Translations under genes and position numbers: made by a program
Source of the DNA: Mycolicibacterium setense
Lineage (GTDB): Bacteria > Actinomycetota > Actinomycetes > Mycobacteriales > Mycobacteriaceae
NCBI RefSeq assembly: GCF_000805385.1
Contig: NZ_JTJW01000006.1
Span: forward strand, 186,001-250,000
Direction of reading: 5' to 3'
DNA length: 64,000 bases
Notes under the pieces: generated by a model
The model's input: the letters and a program-made list of their open reading frames with translations, nothing else
Told to the model about the DNA's origin: nothing
Databases searched by the model: none
In this document: one piece after another, positions 1 through 8,751 of the stretch
How the letters are laid out: every line of letters begins with the position of its first letter
Position numbering within the stretch: the stretch's first letter is position 1

Positions 1-205
1 GGCCATGGGCTACCTCCAGCGGGTGCCGTTCCCCGGCGCATCGCGCGACGTACCGATCATCGAAACGCCGTTCCGGATGTCGGCGACGCCGGGCACGATC
101 CGGCATCGGGCCCCGCTGCTCGGCGAGCACACCGACGAGGTGCTCGCCGAGATCGGCTATGACGCAGGCGCGATCGCGGGTCTGCGAGCGAACCAGATCG
201 TGTGA
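1..205 (+). CDS. CaiB/BaiF family CoA-transferase, C-terminal fragment
   Basis: This is the last 67 codons of a gene that begins before the window; the frame is open at base 2 and ends at TGA 203-205. The tail reads ...VPIIETPFRMSATPG...RAPLLGEHTDEVLAEIGYD, the characteristic end of class III (CaiB/BaiF) CoA-transferases, where a conserved PxLGEHTxEVLxELG segment precedes the terminus. These enzymes move CoA between carboxylic acids, which suits the acyl-CoA genes that follow. It converges on the LLM gene with a single base between the two stops. The catalytic Asp lies outside the window, so the substrate cannot be judged. Confidence 0.85.
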   Translation, partial: AMGYLQRVPFPGASRDVPIIETPFRMSATPGTIRHRAPLLGEHTDEVLAEIGYDAGAIAGLRANQIV

Positions 206-206
206 G

Positions 207-1034
207 TCAGAGACTCTCGCCGATGGACTGCAGAGCCTCGAGTTGATCGCAGAAATGCTCGGCGCTGCTCGCCTGCACCGAGCAGTTGGCGATCGTGGCA
301 CCGACGTCGCGTAACCGGCCCAGCCGTGTGCGTGCGGCATCCGGGTCGCCGAGCGGGTCCAGCGCCGCACCGGGGGACAGGACGATGTCGAAATCCGCGG
401 GCAGCTGACGAGACCCGAGGAACTCGGCGATGGTGTCAGGCGACAGGCCGAAAGGCATCCAGCCGGTGCCGAATTCGACGGCGCGACGTAGCGAGCGTTT
501 GGTGCGACCGCCCACCCACACTGCGAGATCCGTCCTGGGCGCGTGGGGCTCGATGGCGAAGCCGTCGACCACCGGCTGCCCCCACGCGTCCCGCAGCTTG
601 GCGATGTCGCGGTCGGCCGCGGCTCCGCGATCGTTCCACCGGGCACCGAGCAGCTCGAATTCCTCGGTGAGCGACCCCACGCCGACGCCGAGGATGAGGC
701 GTCCACCGCTGAGCCGGTCCAGGGTCCCATAGCTCTTGGCCAGCGCCACCGGATGGTGGTACGGGAGTACCACCACCGCGGTGGTCAAGCGAATGCGTCG
801 AGTCCGCGCGGCCAGGAATGACAAGGTGGCCAGAGGATCCCAATAGACCGTCCCGCGCACTGCTGCGGCCGAGGCTGGTATTCCCGTGTGCTCGGCACAC
901 GTGAGGTGGTGAAACCCCAACTTGTCTGCCGCCTCGGCGACCAACGCCAGCTCATCGGGGCCGGCGCCGGCCTCCCACGGGGAGAACTCGCCGGGGTGTT
1001 GCATCACGATGGGTGTGGATAGCCCGAGTTTCAT
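207..1034 (-). CDS. LLM-class (F420-type) flavin-dependent oxidoreductase
   Basis: A 275-residue luciferase-like monooxygenase-fold protein. The N-terminus starts the barrel (MKLGLSTPIV), AEHTG is near residue 47, and residues 110-120 carry SGGRLILGVGVG, the usual LLM cofactor-site motif. In mycobacteria most such proteins use the deazaflavin F420 rather than FMN; that is family knowledge, not visible here. The frame is open further upstream to 1118, but ATG 1034 is preceded by AAGGAGG at normal distance and the upstream residues look like non-coding translation, so I start at 1034. It is the last gene of the minus-strand ligase/hydratase operon and probably reduces or oxidises an intermediate of that pathway. 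Confidence 0.88.
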   Translation of the reverse strand: MKLGLSTPIVMQHPGEFSPWEAGAGPDELALVAEAADKLGFHHLTCAEHTGIPASAAAVRGTVYWDPLATLSFLAARTRRIRLTTAVVVLPYHHPVALAKSYGTLDRLSGGRLILGVGVGSLTEEFELLGARWNDRGAAADRDIAKLRDAWGQPVVDGFAIEPHAPRTDLAVWVGGRTKRSLRRAVEFGTGWMPFGLSPDTIAEFLGSRQLPADFDIVLSPGAALDPLGDPDAARTRLGRLRDVGATIANCSVQASSAEHFCDQLEALQSIGESL

Positions 1035-1114
1035 GGCGCTGCCTCCTTGATTGGATCCTTGCAAAGCTGACGGCGGCGACGACGGCCAGGTCGGTGGCAG
1101 CCTGCCGTTGGTGG

Positions 1115-2614
1115 TCACCGCTCACGGTCCCTCAGCATCGCGCGCAGCGCGGCGTTGTCGATTTTTCCGGTTGCGCCGCGCGGGACGGCGTCCTCGTCGT
1201 CGAGGAGCAGCCACAGCGTCGGCACCTTGAATGAACTGATGGCTTCTCGCGTGGCCGCACGTAGTGCCTCCACCGACAACCCGTCGCCCACTATCGCCGC
1301 ACCGACCTGATTGACCTGGCCGTCAGGAACATTGGCCACATACGCCTCGCGGACCCCCGGAATCGATCTCAACGCCCGCGCCACCTCACTCGGATACACC
1401 GTGGCGCCGCGGACCTTGAACATGTCGTCGGATCTACCGCGGTAGAACAGGAATCCGTCGTCGTCGAAGTATCCGAGATCGCCGGTGGGGTAGTAGCCGT
1501 CGGCGGTGAACACCTGCTCGCGGCTGCGCCGGCAGATTCCCCGCATCACGTGCGGGCCGCGTATCTGGATCGCCCCGATTTCGCCATGGGGCAGCGCCCC
1601 GCCGGTCGCGGTGTCGACGATGCGCACGTCCATGCCGTCGAACGGCTTTCCGCAGCTGCCCCACGCCGATGCGGGCATGTCGGTGTCCGCCCGGAATCCG
1701 CAGTACGGGCCGAACGATTCGGTCATCCCCAACAACGCCGCCCGTGCCCCGGGCCGTGACCGCATCCCCTCCGGCAGCAGCGCCTCCAGGCTTCCTGGTC
1801 GCAATGAGCTCAAGTCTGCGGTACCGGCGTGGCGGGCCAGTGCCTCGGCCTGCTCGGGCCAGCCGCGGAACAGCGTCACCCGTTCGCGCTGAAGCAGTGC
1901 GAGAGTCGAGTCGGGGGTGGGTATCGGTTCGGTCACCAGAGTCGCACCGGCCACCAGGGCCGACAGGATGCCTGCGCCGAAGCCGCCGACCCAGAAGAAC
2001 GGCATGGGCAGGTACAGGCGGGTGTCGGCGGTGATGCAGCGTGCATCGAGGCCGGCCCGGGTGGCGCCCAGAGCATTTCGGTGCGAGTGCACCGTTCCCT
2101 TCGGGGGACCGCTGCTTCCCGAGGTGAACATGATCACCATCGGATCGCTCTCTCGTACCTGCGCGGACATCGCGTCAGCCACACCGCGGGGCCCGGCGAA
2201 TCGCAGCGCCTGCTCGGCGGTCCACACGGTGTGCAGGGCAGGCAACCGATCCGGGTCCACCGCATAACGATGTCCACGGAACTCCTCGACCACGATGAGG
2301 AACTGCACCGAGGCCATCCGCAGCTGGGCTGCCAGTTCGGCCGGACGCAGCAAGGTGCTCAACGGCACCAGCACCGCACCGATCCGCATCAGCGCGAGGG
2401 CGATGCGCACCCAGTCCACCCCATTGGGCATGACGAGGCCGACGCGTGACCCCTTGGTGATGCCCTGCGCGATGAACCCCGCGGCCAATTCGGCTGTACC
2501 GGCGTCAAGTTCGGCGTAGGTGAGGCCGGCATCGGGGTCGACTACCGCGGACGTCGTGGACGACGAATGAGCGCGCAGCAGTGCGTCGATGGTGTCGGGT
2601 TCTCGATCAGACAC
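1115..2614 (-). CDS. AMP-forming acyl-CoA ligase (third of three in tandem)
   Basis: A 499-residue ANL-superfamily ligase that would adenylate a carboxylic acid and transfer it to CoA. The P-loop-like motif MFTSGSSGPPKG is at about residues 162-173, the hinge region YPTGDLGYFDDDGFLFYRGR lies in the last third, and the C-terminal catalytic lysine is in ATGKIDNAAL. I chose GTG 2614 because it overlaps the upstream gene's stop (GTGTCTGA, 8-base overlap) in exactly the way the next ligase overlaps its own upstream neighbour; the longer open frame to 2887 is antisense-like sequence. Translational coupling with the neighbouring ligase suggests a shared job, but sequence alone does not give the acid substrate. 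Confidence 0.88.
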   Translation of the reverse strand: MSDREPDTIDALLRAHSSSTTSAVVDPDAGLTYAELDAGTAELAAGFIAQGITKGSRVGLVMPNGVDWVRIALALMRIGAVLVPLSTLLRPAELAAQLRMASVQFLIVVEEFRGHRYAVDPDRLPALHTVWTAEQALRFAGPRGVADAMSAQVRESDPMVIMFTSGSSGPPKGTVHSHRNALGATRAGLDARCITADTRLYLPMPFFWVGGFGAGILSALVAGATLVTEPIPTPDSTLALLQRERVTLFRGWPEQAEALARHAGTADLSSLRPGSLEALLPEGMRSRPGARAALLGMTESFGPYCGFRADTDMPASAWGSCGKPFDGMDVRIVDTATGGALPHGEIGAIQIRGPHVMRGICRRSREQVFTADGYYPTGDLGYFDDDGFLFYRGRSDDMFKVRGATVYPSEVARALRSIPGVREAYVANVPDGQVNQVGAAIVGDGLSVEALRAATREAISSFKVPTLWLLLDDEDAVPRGATGKIDNAALRAMLRDRER

Positions 2615-4043
2615 CGAACAACCTCGCCAGTGCGGGCACGTCCGGTTTGCCACTGGACAGTGTCGGCAACTCGGCGGGACGGCACACCGCGAATACGCGG
2701 GGAATCTTGTAGGCCGACAGGGTGCCGCGCAGTTCGGTCCGGACCGCTTCGATGTCGACTCGGCCATCGGTGACGATGACCGCGGCGACGATCTGTCCGC
2801 GCTCGTCGTCGGGCAACCCCAGGACATGTGCGGTGAATCCCAATGCTGCCAGCGCCTTCTCGATCTCACCGGGGGTGACGTTGGCACCGGTCGTCTTGAT
2901 CATCGCGCCCGCGCGGCCGAGAAAGTAGAAGTAGCCGTCGTCGTCGATGCGCACCAGATCACCGGTGTGAAACCAACCGTCGGCGTCGAAGCAGTCCTCA
3001 CGATTGCGTCCGTAGTAGCCCTGCATGACATACCGACCGCGGACACACAGTTCGCCTGATGCCGTCACTTTGGTCTCGAACCCGGGAGCGGGCTTGCCAT
3101 AGCTGCCGCGCCGCTGCTCAGGTTGGTCACCTTCGTCGGCGTCGATCAACAGCACGCTGCCGGTTTCCGTCATTCCGAGCATGTTGTGACGAAGTTCTGG
3201 GTCGGGAGGTCGGGCGTCGGGGGCCATGATGGGGTAGAGGTTGCCGCGTCGTGCCGAAAAGTGCCGGTCCGGATAGCTCGGGTGACGGGCCAGGTGGGCG
3301 ATGCCGGAGACGAATCCGTTGGTGATGGTGGGGTTTTCGGCCTCGATGAGATCGAGAGTGGCGCCGGCATCGTCCGCGTTCGAACAAATCAGGGTCGCCC
3401 CGGCTGCGATCGTGGCCAGCAGACCGAACGCGAAGCCGCCGACCCAGAAGAACGGCGAGTTGCAGAACAGCCGGTCAGCGGCGGTGAGCCCACGGATCTC
3501 GTTGAGATTGCGCTGATGTCCGATCAGCGACCCGTGAGTGTGCACGACACCTTTGGGAGAGCCGGTGGATCCTGAGGTGTAGATGATGGCCAGTGGATCG
3601 CATCCGTCCACATCGTGCTCGATATCAGCCAAGGTCGGGATGTCGGCGCGCGGCATATCGAACAACACGTGCCGAAGACACGGTGTCTCGATATCCGCGA
3701 GGCGTTGCACGTAGTCGTGATTGCGGAAGGTGCGCGCCGACAGCAGGATCGCGGTATCGCTGTCGCGAAGTTGGGTATGCAACTCGGTGGCGGTCAGGAA
3801 GGTGGAGTACGGCACCACGACCGCACCGATGCGTGCGGCAGCCAACATGCCCACCACGAAATCGACACCGTTGGGATAGAGCAGTCCGATGTGCGTGCCC
3901 TTGCCGGCGCCGAGCGCGATCAGGCCGCCGGCCACCTCGGCCGAACGCCGCTGTGCCTCGGCGTAGCTGATCCGCTCGTCATCGCAGTTCAGCAGTGGGC
4001 GCTGACTCGCCCCACGCAGCAGCCCGGCAACAGTGTCAGACAC
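2607..4043 (-). CDS. AMP-forming acyl-CoA ligase (second of three in tandem)
   Basis: A 478-residue ligase with IYTSGSTGSPKG at residues 154-165, a GMTETG acceptor-site motif, the WFHTGDLVRIDDDGYFYFLGR hinge region and the catalytic lysine in LSSGKPDVPAL near the C-terminus. It is shorter than typical FadD proteins (about 500-560 residues) because the C-terminal domain is compact. GTG 4043 overlaps the upstream stop by 8 bases, mirroring the downstream junction. It shares the FFWVGGF and GYYGRNRE-type segments with the next ligase, so the two probably arose by tandem duplication. Confidence 0.88.
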   Translation of the reverse strand: MSDTVAGLLRGASQRPLLNCDDERISYAEAQRRSAEVAGGLIALGAGKGTHIGLLYPNGVDFVVGMLAAARIGAVVVPYSTFLTATELHTQLRDSDTAILLSARTFRNHDYVQRLADIETPCLRHVLFDMPRADIPTLADIEHDVDGCDPLAIIYTSGSTGSPKGVVHTHGSLIGHQRNLNEIRGLTAADRLFCNSPFFWVGGFAFGLLATIAAGATLICSNADDAGATLDLIEAENPTITNGFVSGIAHLARHPSYPDRHFSARRGNLYPIMAPDARPPDPELRHNMLGMTETGSVLLIDADEGDQPEQRRGSYGKPAPGFETKVTASGELCVRGRYVMQGYYGRNREDCFDADGWFHTGDLVRIDDDGYFYFLGRAGAMIKTTGANVTPGEIEKALAALGFTAHVLGLPDDERGQIVAAVIVTDGRVDIEAVRTELRGTLSAYKIPRVFAVCRPAELPTLSSGKPDVPALARLFGV

Positions 4044-5484
4044 GAGAGGCGAAATGATCCCGTACTGCGCCCAGATCGGCTTTCCCGGAAGGTGTTCGGG
4101 GAATCGTCTCGACGATGACGATGTCGGTGGGGATTTCGTAACGCGCCAGACGGCCGTGTAGGTATTCGAGCAGAGCGTCGACGGTGGTCGTGCCGTGCAG
4201 CTCCACCATGGCCACCGGTGTCTCGCCCAATCGGTCATCGGGCATGCCGATCACGGCCGCCCCGCGGACGGCCGTGTGGCCCTCCAGCGCCGTGCGGACA
4301 TCGTCGGGCATCACCTTGAACCCGCCTCGGATGATGGCCTGATCGGCACGGCCGAGGATCCAGACGAATCCGTCGGCGTCGATACGGGCCAGGTCGGTGG
4401 TGCGCAACCAATCGGCATCGGCATCGAACTGTGCCGGTTTGACCTCCAGCAAGCCTGTCTCGTCCGGCTTGAGCGGAGTGCCGTTCTCATCGACCACCCG
4501 CAGCCGGGCGCCGGGATTGGCCCGCCCGACACTGCCACGCTTGGCTTTCCAGTATTTCTGGTGATCGGCAAGCGTCCAGCCGGCCACCCCGCCGCCGAAC
4601 TCGGTGGCGGCATACGACGTCAGCACCGGGATACCGAACTTCTCGGTGAATGCGTCGGCGTCGTCGGCGGACAGGGGCGCGGTACCCGAAGTGACGGCGC
4701 GAATACCGGCGAGGTCGTCGCGGGTGAGGTCAGAGTGCAGCACCATGCGCAGCGCAGCCGGCACCAGCGAGACCGCCCTGGGCTGATGCTCGCGGACCGC
4801 AGCAGCCCAGCGCGCCAGGTCGAACTTGGGCAGCAATACGAAAGGCCGGGCCTCGGCGATGCACAACAGCACCCGGAACACGCCGCCGACATGCACCAGA
4901 GGAGAGTTGACGATCGCCACACCCCGCCGCAGTTCGGTTGGTGGCGGCGCGGTTTCGGGATCGCGGCCGATGACGCTGCGGGCCAGCATGTCGTAGGTGA
5001 GGTCGACGCGTTTGGGTGGGCCGGTGGTGCCGCTGGTCAGCATCCACACCGCCACACCCGGGCGCCCTGCGTCCTGGGACGGTCGGGTGGCGGGGCTGAT
5101 CTCAGGCTCGGTATCGAGATCGTGGATCGTCACCGTCGTCGTCGTGGCCGACGGCGTTGCCAGGGTGGCGATGTCCTCGGCCAGGCCGACGAGTACCGGC
5201 AGCCCGAGGGCGTCGATGTCGGCACGGGTGCGCTCATCGCCGCGGGATGGATTGATCACGACGACGGTGCCGCCCGCGGCCAGTACACCGAGCAGTGCCG
5301 CCACATGCGCGGGCTGATTGCGCAGCATGATGCCGACCCGCATGCCGGAAGACGCCGCGCTGATGCGCCGCGCCAGCGTCGCGACCTGGCCCCAGGTTGC
5401 CCACCGGCCGTCGAACTGGATGGCGTGCGCGGCCGGATCCAGATCGAGAACCGCATCGATGCGCCGTGAAAGGGGATGGGCCAT
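4036..5484 (-). CDS. AMP-forming acyl-CoA ligase (first of three in tandem)
   Basis: A 482-residue ANL ligase with MLTSGTTGPPKR at residues 148-159, where the final Gly of the usual PKG is Arg, and the C-terminal lysine in RTPSGKADLGAV. It is the most divergent of the three tandem ligases. ATG 5484 overlaps the stop of the upstream hydratase (TGATG), so the genes are translationally coupled. The frame stays open to 5985, but that extension is merely the antisense-type frame of the hydratase gene and not a fusion. It probably activates a carboxylic acid made in the same pathway; the PKR change may only reflect subfamily variation. Confidence 0.88.
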   Translation of the reverse strand: MAHPLSRRIDAVLDLDPAAHAIQFDGRWATWGQVATLARRISAASSGMRVGIMLRNQPAHVAALLGVLAAGGTVVVINPSRGDERTRADIDALGLPVLVGLAEDIATLATPSATTTTVTIHDLDTEPEISPATRPSQDAGRPGVAVWMLTSGTTGPPKRVDLTYDMLARSVIGRDPETAPPPTELRRGVAIVNSPLVHVGGVFRVLLCIAEARPFVLLPKFDLARWAAAVREHQPRAVSLVPAALRMVLHSDLTRDDLAGIRAVTSGTAPLSADDADAFTEKFGIPVLTSYAATEFGGGVAGWTLADHQKYWKAKRGSVGRANPGARLRVVDENGTPLKPDETGLLEVKPAQFDADADWLRTTDLARIDADGFVWILGRADQAIIRGGFKVMPDDVRTALEGHTAVRGAAVIGMPDDRLGETPVAMVELHGTTTVDALLEYLHGRLARYEIPTDIVIVETIPRTPSGKADLGAVRDHFASRV

Positions 5485-6263
5485 CAGCGGATCCGGGGCG
5501 CTGTCTTGGGCACAGGACGGCCGGCCAGTTCCGCCTTGGCGATCGGGTTGCCGAGCCGGGTGTAGATGAGTCCCTGATCCATCGCGGCACGGTAGGGCTT
5601 GTCCAGGGACTCCCAGATCGCCTTCACGGTTCCCTGCGTGGCCGTTGGGGGTTTCGCGGCGATGGTGGTGGCGATCTCGTTCGCGCGGTCCCACAGCTGA
5701 TCCCTCGCGACCACCTCGGTCACCAGGCCGATGCGCAGCGCGGTATCGGCGCCCACGCGTTCGTCGTTGCCCATCAACGCCATTCGCAAGGTATCGCCGA
5801 GCCCGATGCGGCGCATCAGCCCGACCGGCTCCAGCGCCGACACCAAACCGGCACTGACGTGGGAATCGAAGAACGTGGCCTCCTGCGAGCAGATCACCAC
5901 GTCGGCTTCGTTCACGAAATACAGCGCGCCTGCCGTGCACATGCCCTGCACCGCGCACACCACGGGCTTCCACATCTTCTGCCACTTCGGGCTGAGAAGT
6001 TCGCCTGGGTCTTCGTGGTTCCAGACGATCTCGGGCTGGCCGTAGCTCGACTTCACGTCCAGGCCGGCACTGAACGCCCGGTCACCGGCTGCGCGCAGCA
6101 CCACGGCGTTGATGCCCTCGTCGGCCTTGATCGTGTGCCAGGCGTCGCGCATCTCATTGCACATCGTGCGGTTGAACGAATTCAGCGCTTCGGGGCGGTT
6201 CAACGTCACCGTGGCAACGCGAGATCCGTGATCGAGGTCGAGGAGGATGGTGTCGAATGACAT
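5484..6263 (-). CDS. Enoyl-CoA hydratase/isomerase family protein, both classic Glu missing
   Basis: A 259-residue crotonase-fold protein with LNRPEALNSF near residue 21 and the oxyanion-hole segment AFSAGLDV at 64-70. Aligning by eye with rat hydratase, the position of Glu144 is Tyr115 (in GALYFVNEAD) and that of Glu164 is His135 (in FFDSHVSAGL), so simple syn-hydration of an enoyl-CoA is unlikely; other crotonase reactions (isomerisation, retro-Claisen C-C cleavage, hydrolysis) are possible. It shares the FFDxHVSxGL signature with the next gene. ATG 6263 overlaps the upstream stop by one base (TAATG). Confidence 0.87.
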   Translation of the reverse strand: MSFDTILLDLDHGSRVATVTLNRPEALNSFNRTMCNEMRDAWHTIKADEGINAVVLRAAGDRAFSAGLDVKSSYGQPEIVWNHEDPGELLSPKWQKMWKPVVCAVQGMCTAGALYFVNEADVVICSQEATFFDSHVSAGLVSALEPVGLMRRIGLGDTLRMALMGNDERVGADTALRIGLVTEVVARDQLWDRANEIATTIAAKPPTATQGTVKAIWESLDKPYRAAMDQGLIYTRLGNPIAKAELAGRPVPKTAPRIR

Positions 6264-7078
6264 TACCGCGCCTGCCAGTTGGGCTTGCGCTTCTCGACGA
6301 ACGCCCGCGGCCCTTCGAGGGCATCCTCGGTGCGCACCACGCGCTCGCGAAATGTCTCGGCCAGGATCTCGGCCTCGTGCAGCGGCAGGTCAAGCGTCTT
6401 GTGGATGGCCAGCCTGGTTCCCCGGACCGCCAGCGGCGCGTTGAGACACACGGTGTCGGCGATCTCGTGTGCGCGTTCCAGCAGGCGAGAGTGTTCGACG
6501 ATCTCGGTGATCAACCCCAGCTCGTAGGCGCGTTCGACGGTCATGCGTTCGTGCTTGCCCATCAACGCCATTCGCAGCGCCACCGAGCGGGGGAGGGCGC
6601 GGGCCAGGCGCACCATCTCGCGGGCCGCCACCAAGCCGATGCTCACATGCGGATCGAAAAACGTTGCCTTGTCCGAGGCGATCACGATGTCGCCGGTGGT
6701 GACCCAGTCCAAGCCGGCGCCGCAGCAGATGCCGTTGATCGCCACCACGACCGGCTTGGCCATGGTGCGGAACGGCGGGGTGCCCTCCTGCGGTGCCTCC
6801 CATTGCTCGTAGGTGGACAGGTAGGGTCGCTCGTTGACGACCTTGCCGTCGCCGGGGATTTCCTTGACATCGGCCCCTGTACAGAACGCACGGCCGGTGG
6901 CGGTGACGATCATCAGCCACACGTTGTCGTCGTTCTCGGCCTCGGCGTAGGCGGTCCGCAACTCGGTGATCATGTGTGGTGACAGCGCATTGAGCGCGTC
7001 GGGCCGGTTCAAGGTGATGGTGGCCTTGTGGCCGTCCACCTCGTACTTGATGGTCTCGTACGTAGCAAAAGTGGTCAT
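6263..7078 (-). CDS. Enoyl-CoA hydratase/isomerase family protein with FFDPHVSIGL signature
   Basis: A 271-residue crotonase-fold paralogue of the downstream gene. The oxyanion-hole motif AFCTGADV is at 64-71. The classic hydratase glutamates are Asp124 (in GAGLDWVTTGD) and His144 (in FFDPHVSIGL). I start at ATG 7078, where the family's usual N-terminus (MTTFATYETIKYEV) begins; the open frame continues upstream to 7381 through the antisense of the next gene. The 13-base gap to that gene keeps it in the operon. Together with its neighbour it suggests a two-step or heteromeric crotonase function. Confidence 0.87.
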   Translation of the reverse strand: MTTFATYETIKYEVDGHKATITLNRPDALNALSPHMITELRTAYAEAENDDNVWLMIVTATGRAFCTGADVKEIPGDGKVVNERPYLSTYEQWEAPQEGTPPFRTMAKPVVVAINGICCGAGLDWVTTGDIVIASDKATFFDPHVSIGLVAAREMVRLARALPRSVALRMALMGKHERMTVERAYELGLITEIVEHSRLLERAHEIADTVCLNAPLAVRGTRLAIHKTLDLPLHEAEILAETFRERVVRTEDALEGPRAFVEKRKPNWQAR

Positions 7079-7091
7079 CTGTTCCTCGTGT

Positions 7092-7886
7092 TCATCGGCC
7101 CTGGAAGTCCGGGTCTCGCCGTTCCCGGAACGCGGCCAGGCCTTCTTTGAAATCGCTGGTACGGCAGGAGAGTTCGAGGTTCGACAGCTCTTGATTGAGC
7201 GACTGCGACAGGGTTGCGTGCTGTCCGTAGGCGATGGCTTGTTTGGCCAGCCCGATCGCGACGGTCGGACCGGCGGCCAGCCGGCCCACCAACGTGTCGA
7301 GCGCCGTGTCCAATTCGTCGGCCGGAACCGCACTGTCGATGAGTCCCCAGTCCGCTGCCTGGGTACCCGTGACCTTCTCACCCAGCAGCAGCATGCGCTT
7401 GGCCCGGGCCACCCCGGCCAGCCGGGGCAACAGCCAGGTCGCCCCGGAATCGGGGGTGAATCCCCGGCTCATGAACGGCTCCCAGAACGTCGCTGCCGTA
7501 TCGGCGACGGTGAAGTCGGCGGCCAGGGCCAGATTGCATCCCAAGCCCACCGCCCAACCCCGGACTGCGCACACCACCGGCAGTTGGATGGTGGCGACCA
7601 ATTCGATGACGCGGTGGGCGGTGTGCGGTATCCGGCGGACCAGGTCGCCGGTGCGGGGCCGCCGGTCTGAATCGTTGGTGGCCATCCAATCGGCTCCGGT
7701 ACAGAAGTCGTCACCGGCCCCGGTGATCGCGATGGCACGCAGCGAATCGTCGTAGGCGGCGGCGGTCAGGATGTCGACCAGGTCGTCGATCATCTGATGG
7801 CTCAACGAGTTACGTCGCGACGGACGGTCGAGGCCGATGCGCAGCACGGAGTCCGCGCGGGACGTGGTCACCGAACCGTCGCTCAC
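7092..7886 (-). CDS. Enoyl-CoA isomerase-like crotonase, first gene of the minus-strand operon
   Basis: A 264-residue crotonase-fold protein with FCTGADWM at 61-68. The hydratase glutamates are replaced (Asn118 and Phe138), but RGFTPDSGATWLLPRLAG places an acid, Asp146, where PaaG/Eci-type isomerases keep their catalytic Asp. It is therefore more likely a double-bond isomerase than a hydratase. The start is GTG 7886. It is the promoter-proximal gene of an operon that runs through seven genes to position 207, and it faces a GntR gene across 91 bases that hold direct repeats and a palindrome, so that regulator probably controls it. Confidence 0.86.
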   Translation of the reverse strand: MSDGSVTTSRADSVLRIGLDRPSRRNSLSHQMIDDLVDILTAAAYDDSLRAIAITGAGDDFCTGADWMATNDSDRRPRTGDLVRRIPHTAHRVIELVATIQLPVVCAVRGWAVGLGCNLALAADFTVADTAATFWEPFMSRGFTPDSGATWLLPRLAGVARAKRMLLLGEKVTGTQAADWGLIDSAVPADELDTALDTLVGRLAAGPTVAIGLAKQAIAYGQHATLSQSLNQELSNLELSCRTSDFKEGLAAFRERRDPDFQGR

Positions 7887-7908
7887 CTGGAACCCAGCCT
7901 TTCCCTAT

Positions 7909-7929
7909 CCATACAGTTGCCCATACAGT
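7909..7929. promoter_or_regulatory. Direct repeat CCATACAGT in the divergent GntR/operon promoter
   Basis: CCATACAGT occurs at 7909-7917 and again at 7921-7929, 12 bases apart, in the 91-base gap between the divergent operons. The second copy ends like a TTACAGT half-site of the palindrome found elsewhere in the window (17-mer 7913-7929, 10 of 14 arm positions). It is either a tandem regulator site or part of the minus-strand promoter. Confidence 0.4.
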
Positions 7930-7947
7930 AGGCGATGCGGTTACTAT

Positions 7948-7957
7948 CTTGTACAAG
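7948..7957. promoter_or_regulatory. Candidate GntR operator, CTTGTACAAG
   Basis: This is a perfect 10-base palindrome 20 bases before the GntR start codon. FadR-type regulators typically bind short palindromes of the TNGTNNNACNA kind, and CTTGTACAAG fits the general GT...AC layout. Its position between the gene's likely -10 region and the Shine-Dalgarno sequence suggests autoregulation. Assignment to this regulator is inference. Confidence 0.45.
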
Positions 7958-7977
7958 TTAGCAAGGAAAGGTCGTCG

Positions 7978-8751
7978 ATGGAAGGACGCATACGGCGCAT
8001 CCGGCAGCCCCGGGTTGCCGAGATCGTCGCGTCCAAATTGCGCGACGACATCCTGTCCGGCCGTCTGCGCGAAGGCGACATCCTGCCCACCCAGGAGAGC
8101 CTGTTTCAGGAGTTCGGGGTCAGTCCACCCGCCTTGCGCGAGGCCATCCACCTGCTCGAGACCGACGGACTGATCTCCGTGCGCCGCGGGAACGTCGGAG
8201 GTGCGGTGGTGCAGACGCCGTCGGCCGAGCGCACCGCGCACATGATCGGCATGGTGCTGCAGACCCGTGCCGCTACGCCGGCCGATGTCAGTGAGGCGCT
8301 GCTGCGCCTCGAGCCGATCTGTGCGGGGATGTGCGCTGCCCGGGAGGACCGGGCGACCGAGGTGGTTCCGCATCTGCAGGCCGAGATCGATCTGCAGGCA
8401 GCGCAATTCGATGACACCTCGCAGTATGTGCCGAACGCCAGAAGGTTCCACGAAGCCCTGGTGTCTCGATGTGGCAATGAGCCGATGATCCTGCTGATCG
8501 GCTCGCTGGAGTTGATCTGGTCCACCCACGAGTCCGGGGTATGGACCGGGGAGGGCGAGGCGGGCATGTCGGACAAGACCATGCGGGCGGCACTTCGTGA
8601 TCACCAGCGGCTGCTGGACGCGATCGCCGACGGCAACTCGGCGCGGGCGACCAAGCTCGCGGCCGACCATCTCACCGCCGCGCGGCGCACGACGCTGGCT
8701 GCCGGCAACGACAAAACCATTGAAGCGAGGTTGATTTCGCATGACAGATGA
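7978..8751 (+). CDS. GntR-family (FadR subfamily) transcriptional regulator
   Basis: A 257-residue regulator. An N-terminal winged helix-turn-helix (about residues 8-75, VAEIVASKLRDDILSGRLREGD...LREAIHLLETDGLISVRRG) is followed by an all-helical FCD-type effector domain with a typical LRLEPICAGMCA start and RRFHEALVSRCGN metal/ligand-site region. ATG 7978 follows AAGGAAAGG. Its 3' end overlaps the next hydratase gene by 11 bases. FadR-type regulators usually sense an acid or acyl-CoA; the divergent ligase/hydratase operon is the natural target. Confidence 0.9.
   Translation: MEGRIRRIRQPRVAEIVASKLRDDILSGRLREGDILPTQESLFQEFGVSPPALREAIHLLETDGLISVRRGNVGGAVVQTPSAERTAHMIGMVLQTRAATPADVSEALLRLEPICAGMCAAREDRATEVVPHLQAEIDLQAAQFDDTSQYVPNARRFHEALVSRCGNEPMILLIGSLELIWSTHESGVWTGEGEAGMSDKTMRAALRDHQRLLDAIADGNSARATKLAADHLTAARRTTLAAGNDKTIEARLISHDR

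Noticed and set aside
4036..5985. A possible hydratase-ligase fusion suggested by the long open frame
   Set aside because: The upstream 167 codons are merely another frame of the hydratase gene. The true start at 5484 overlaps the hydratase stop, as at neighbouring junctions.
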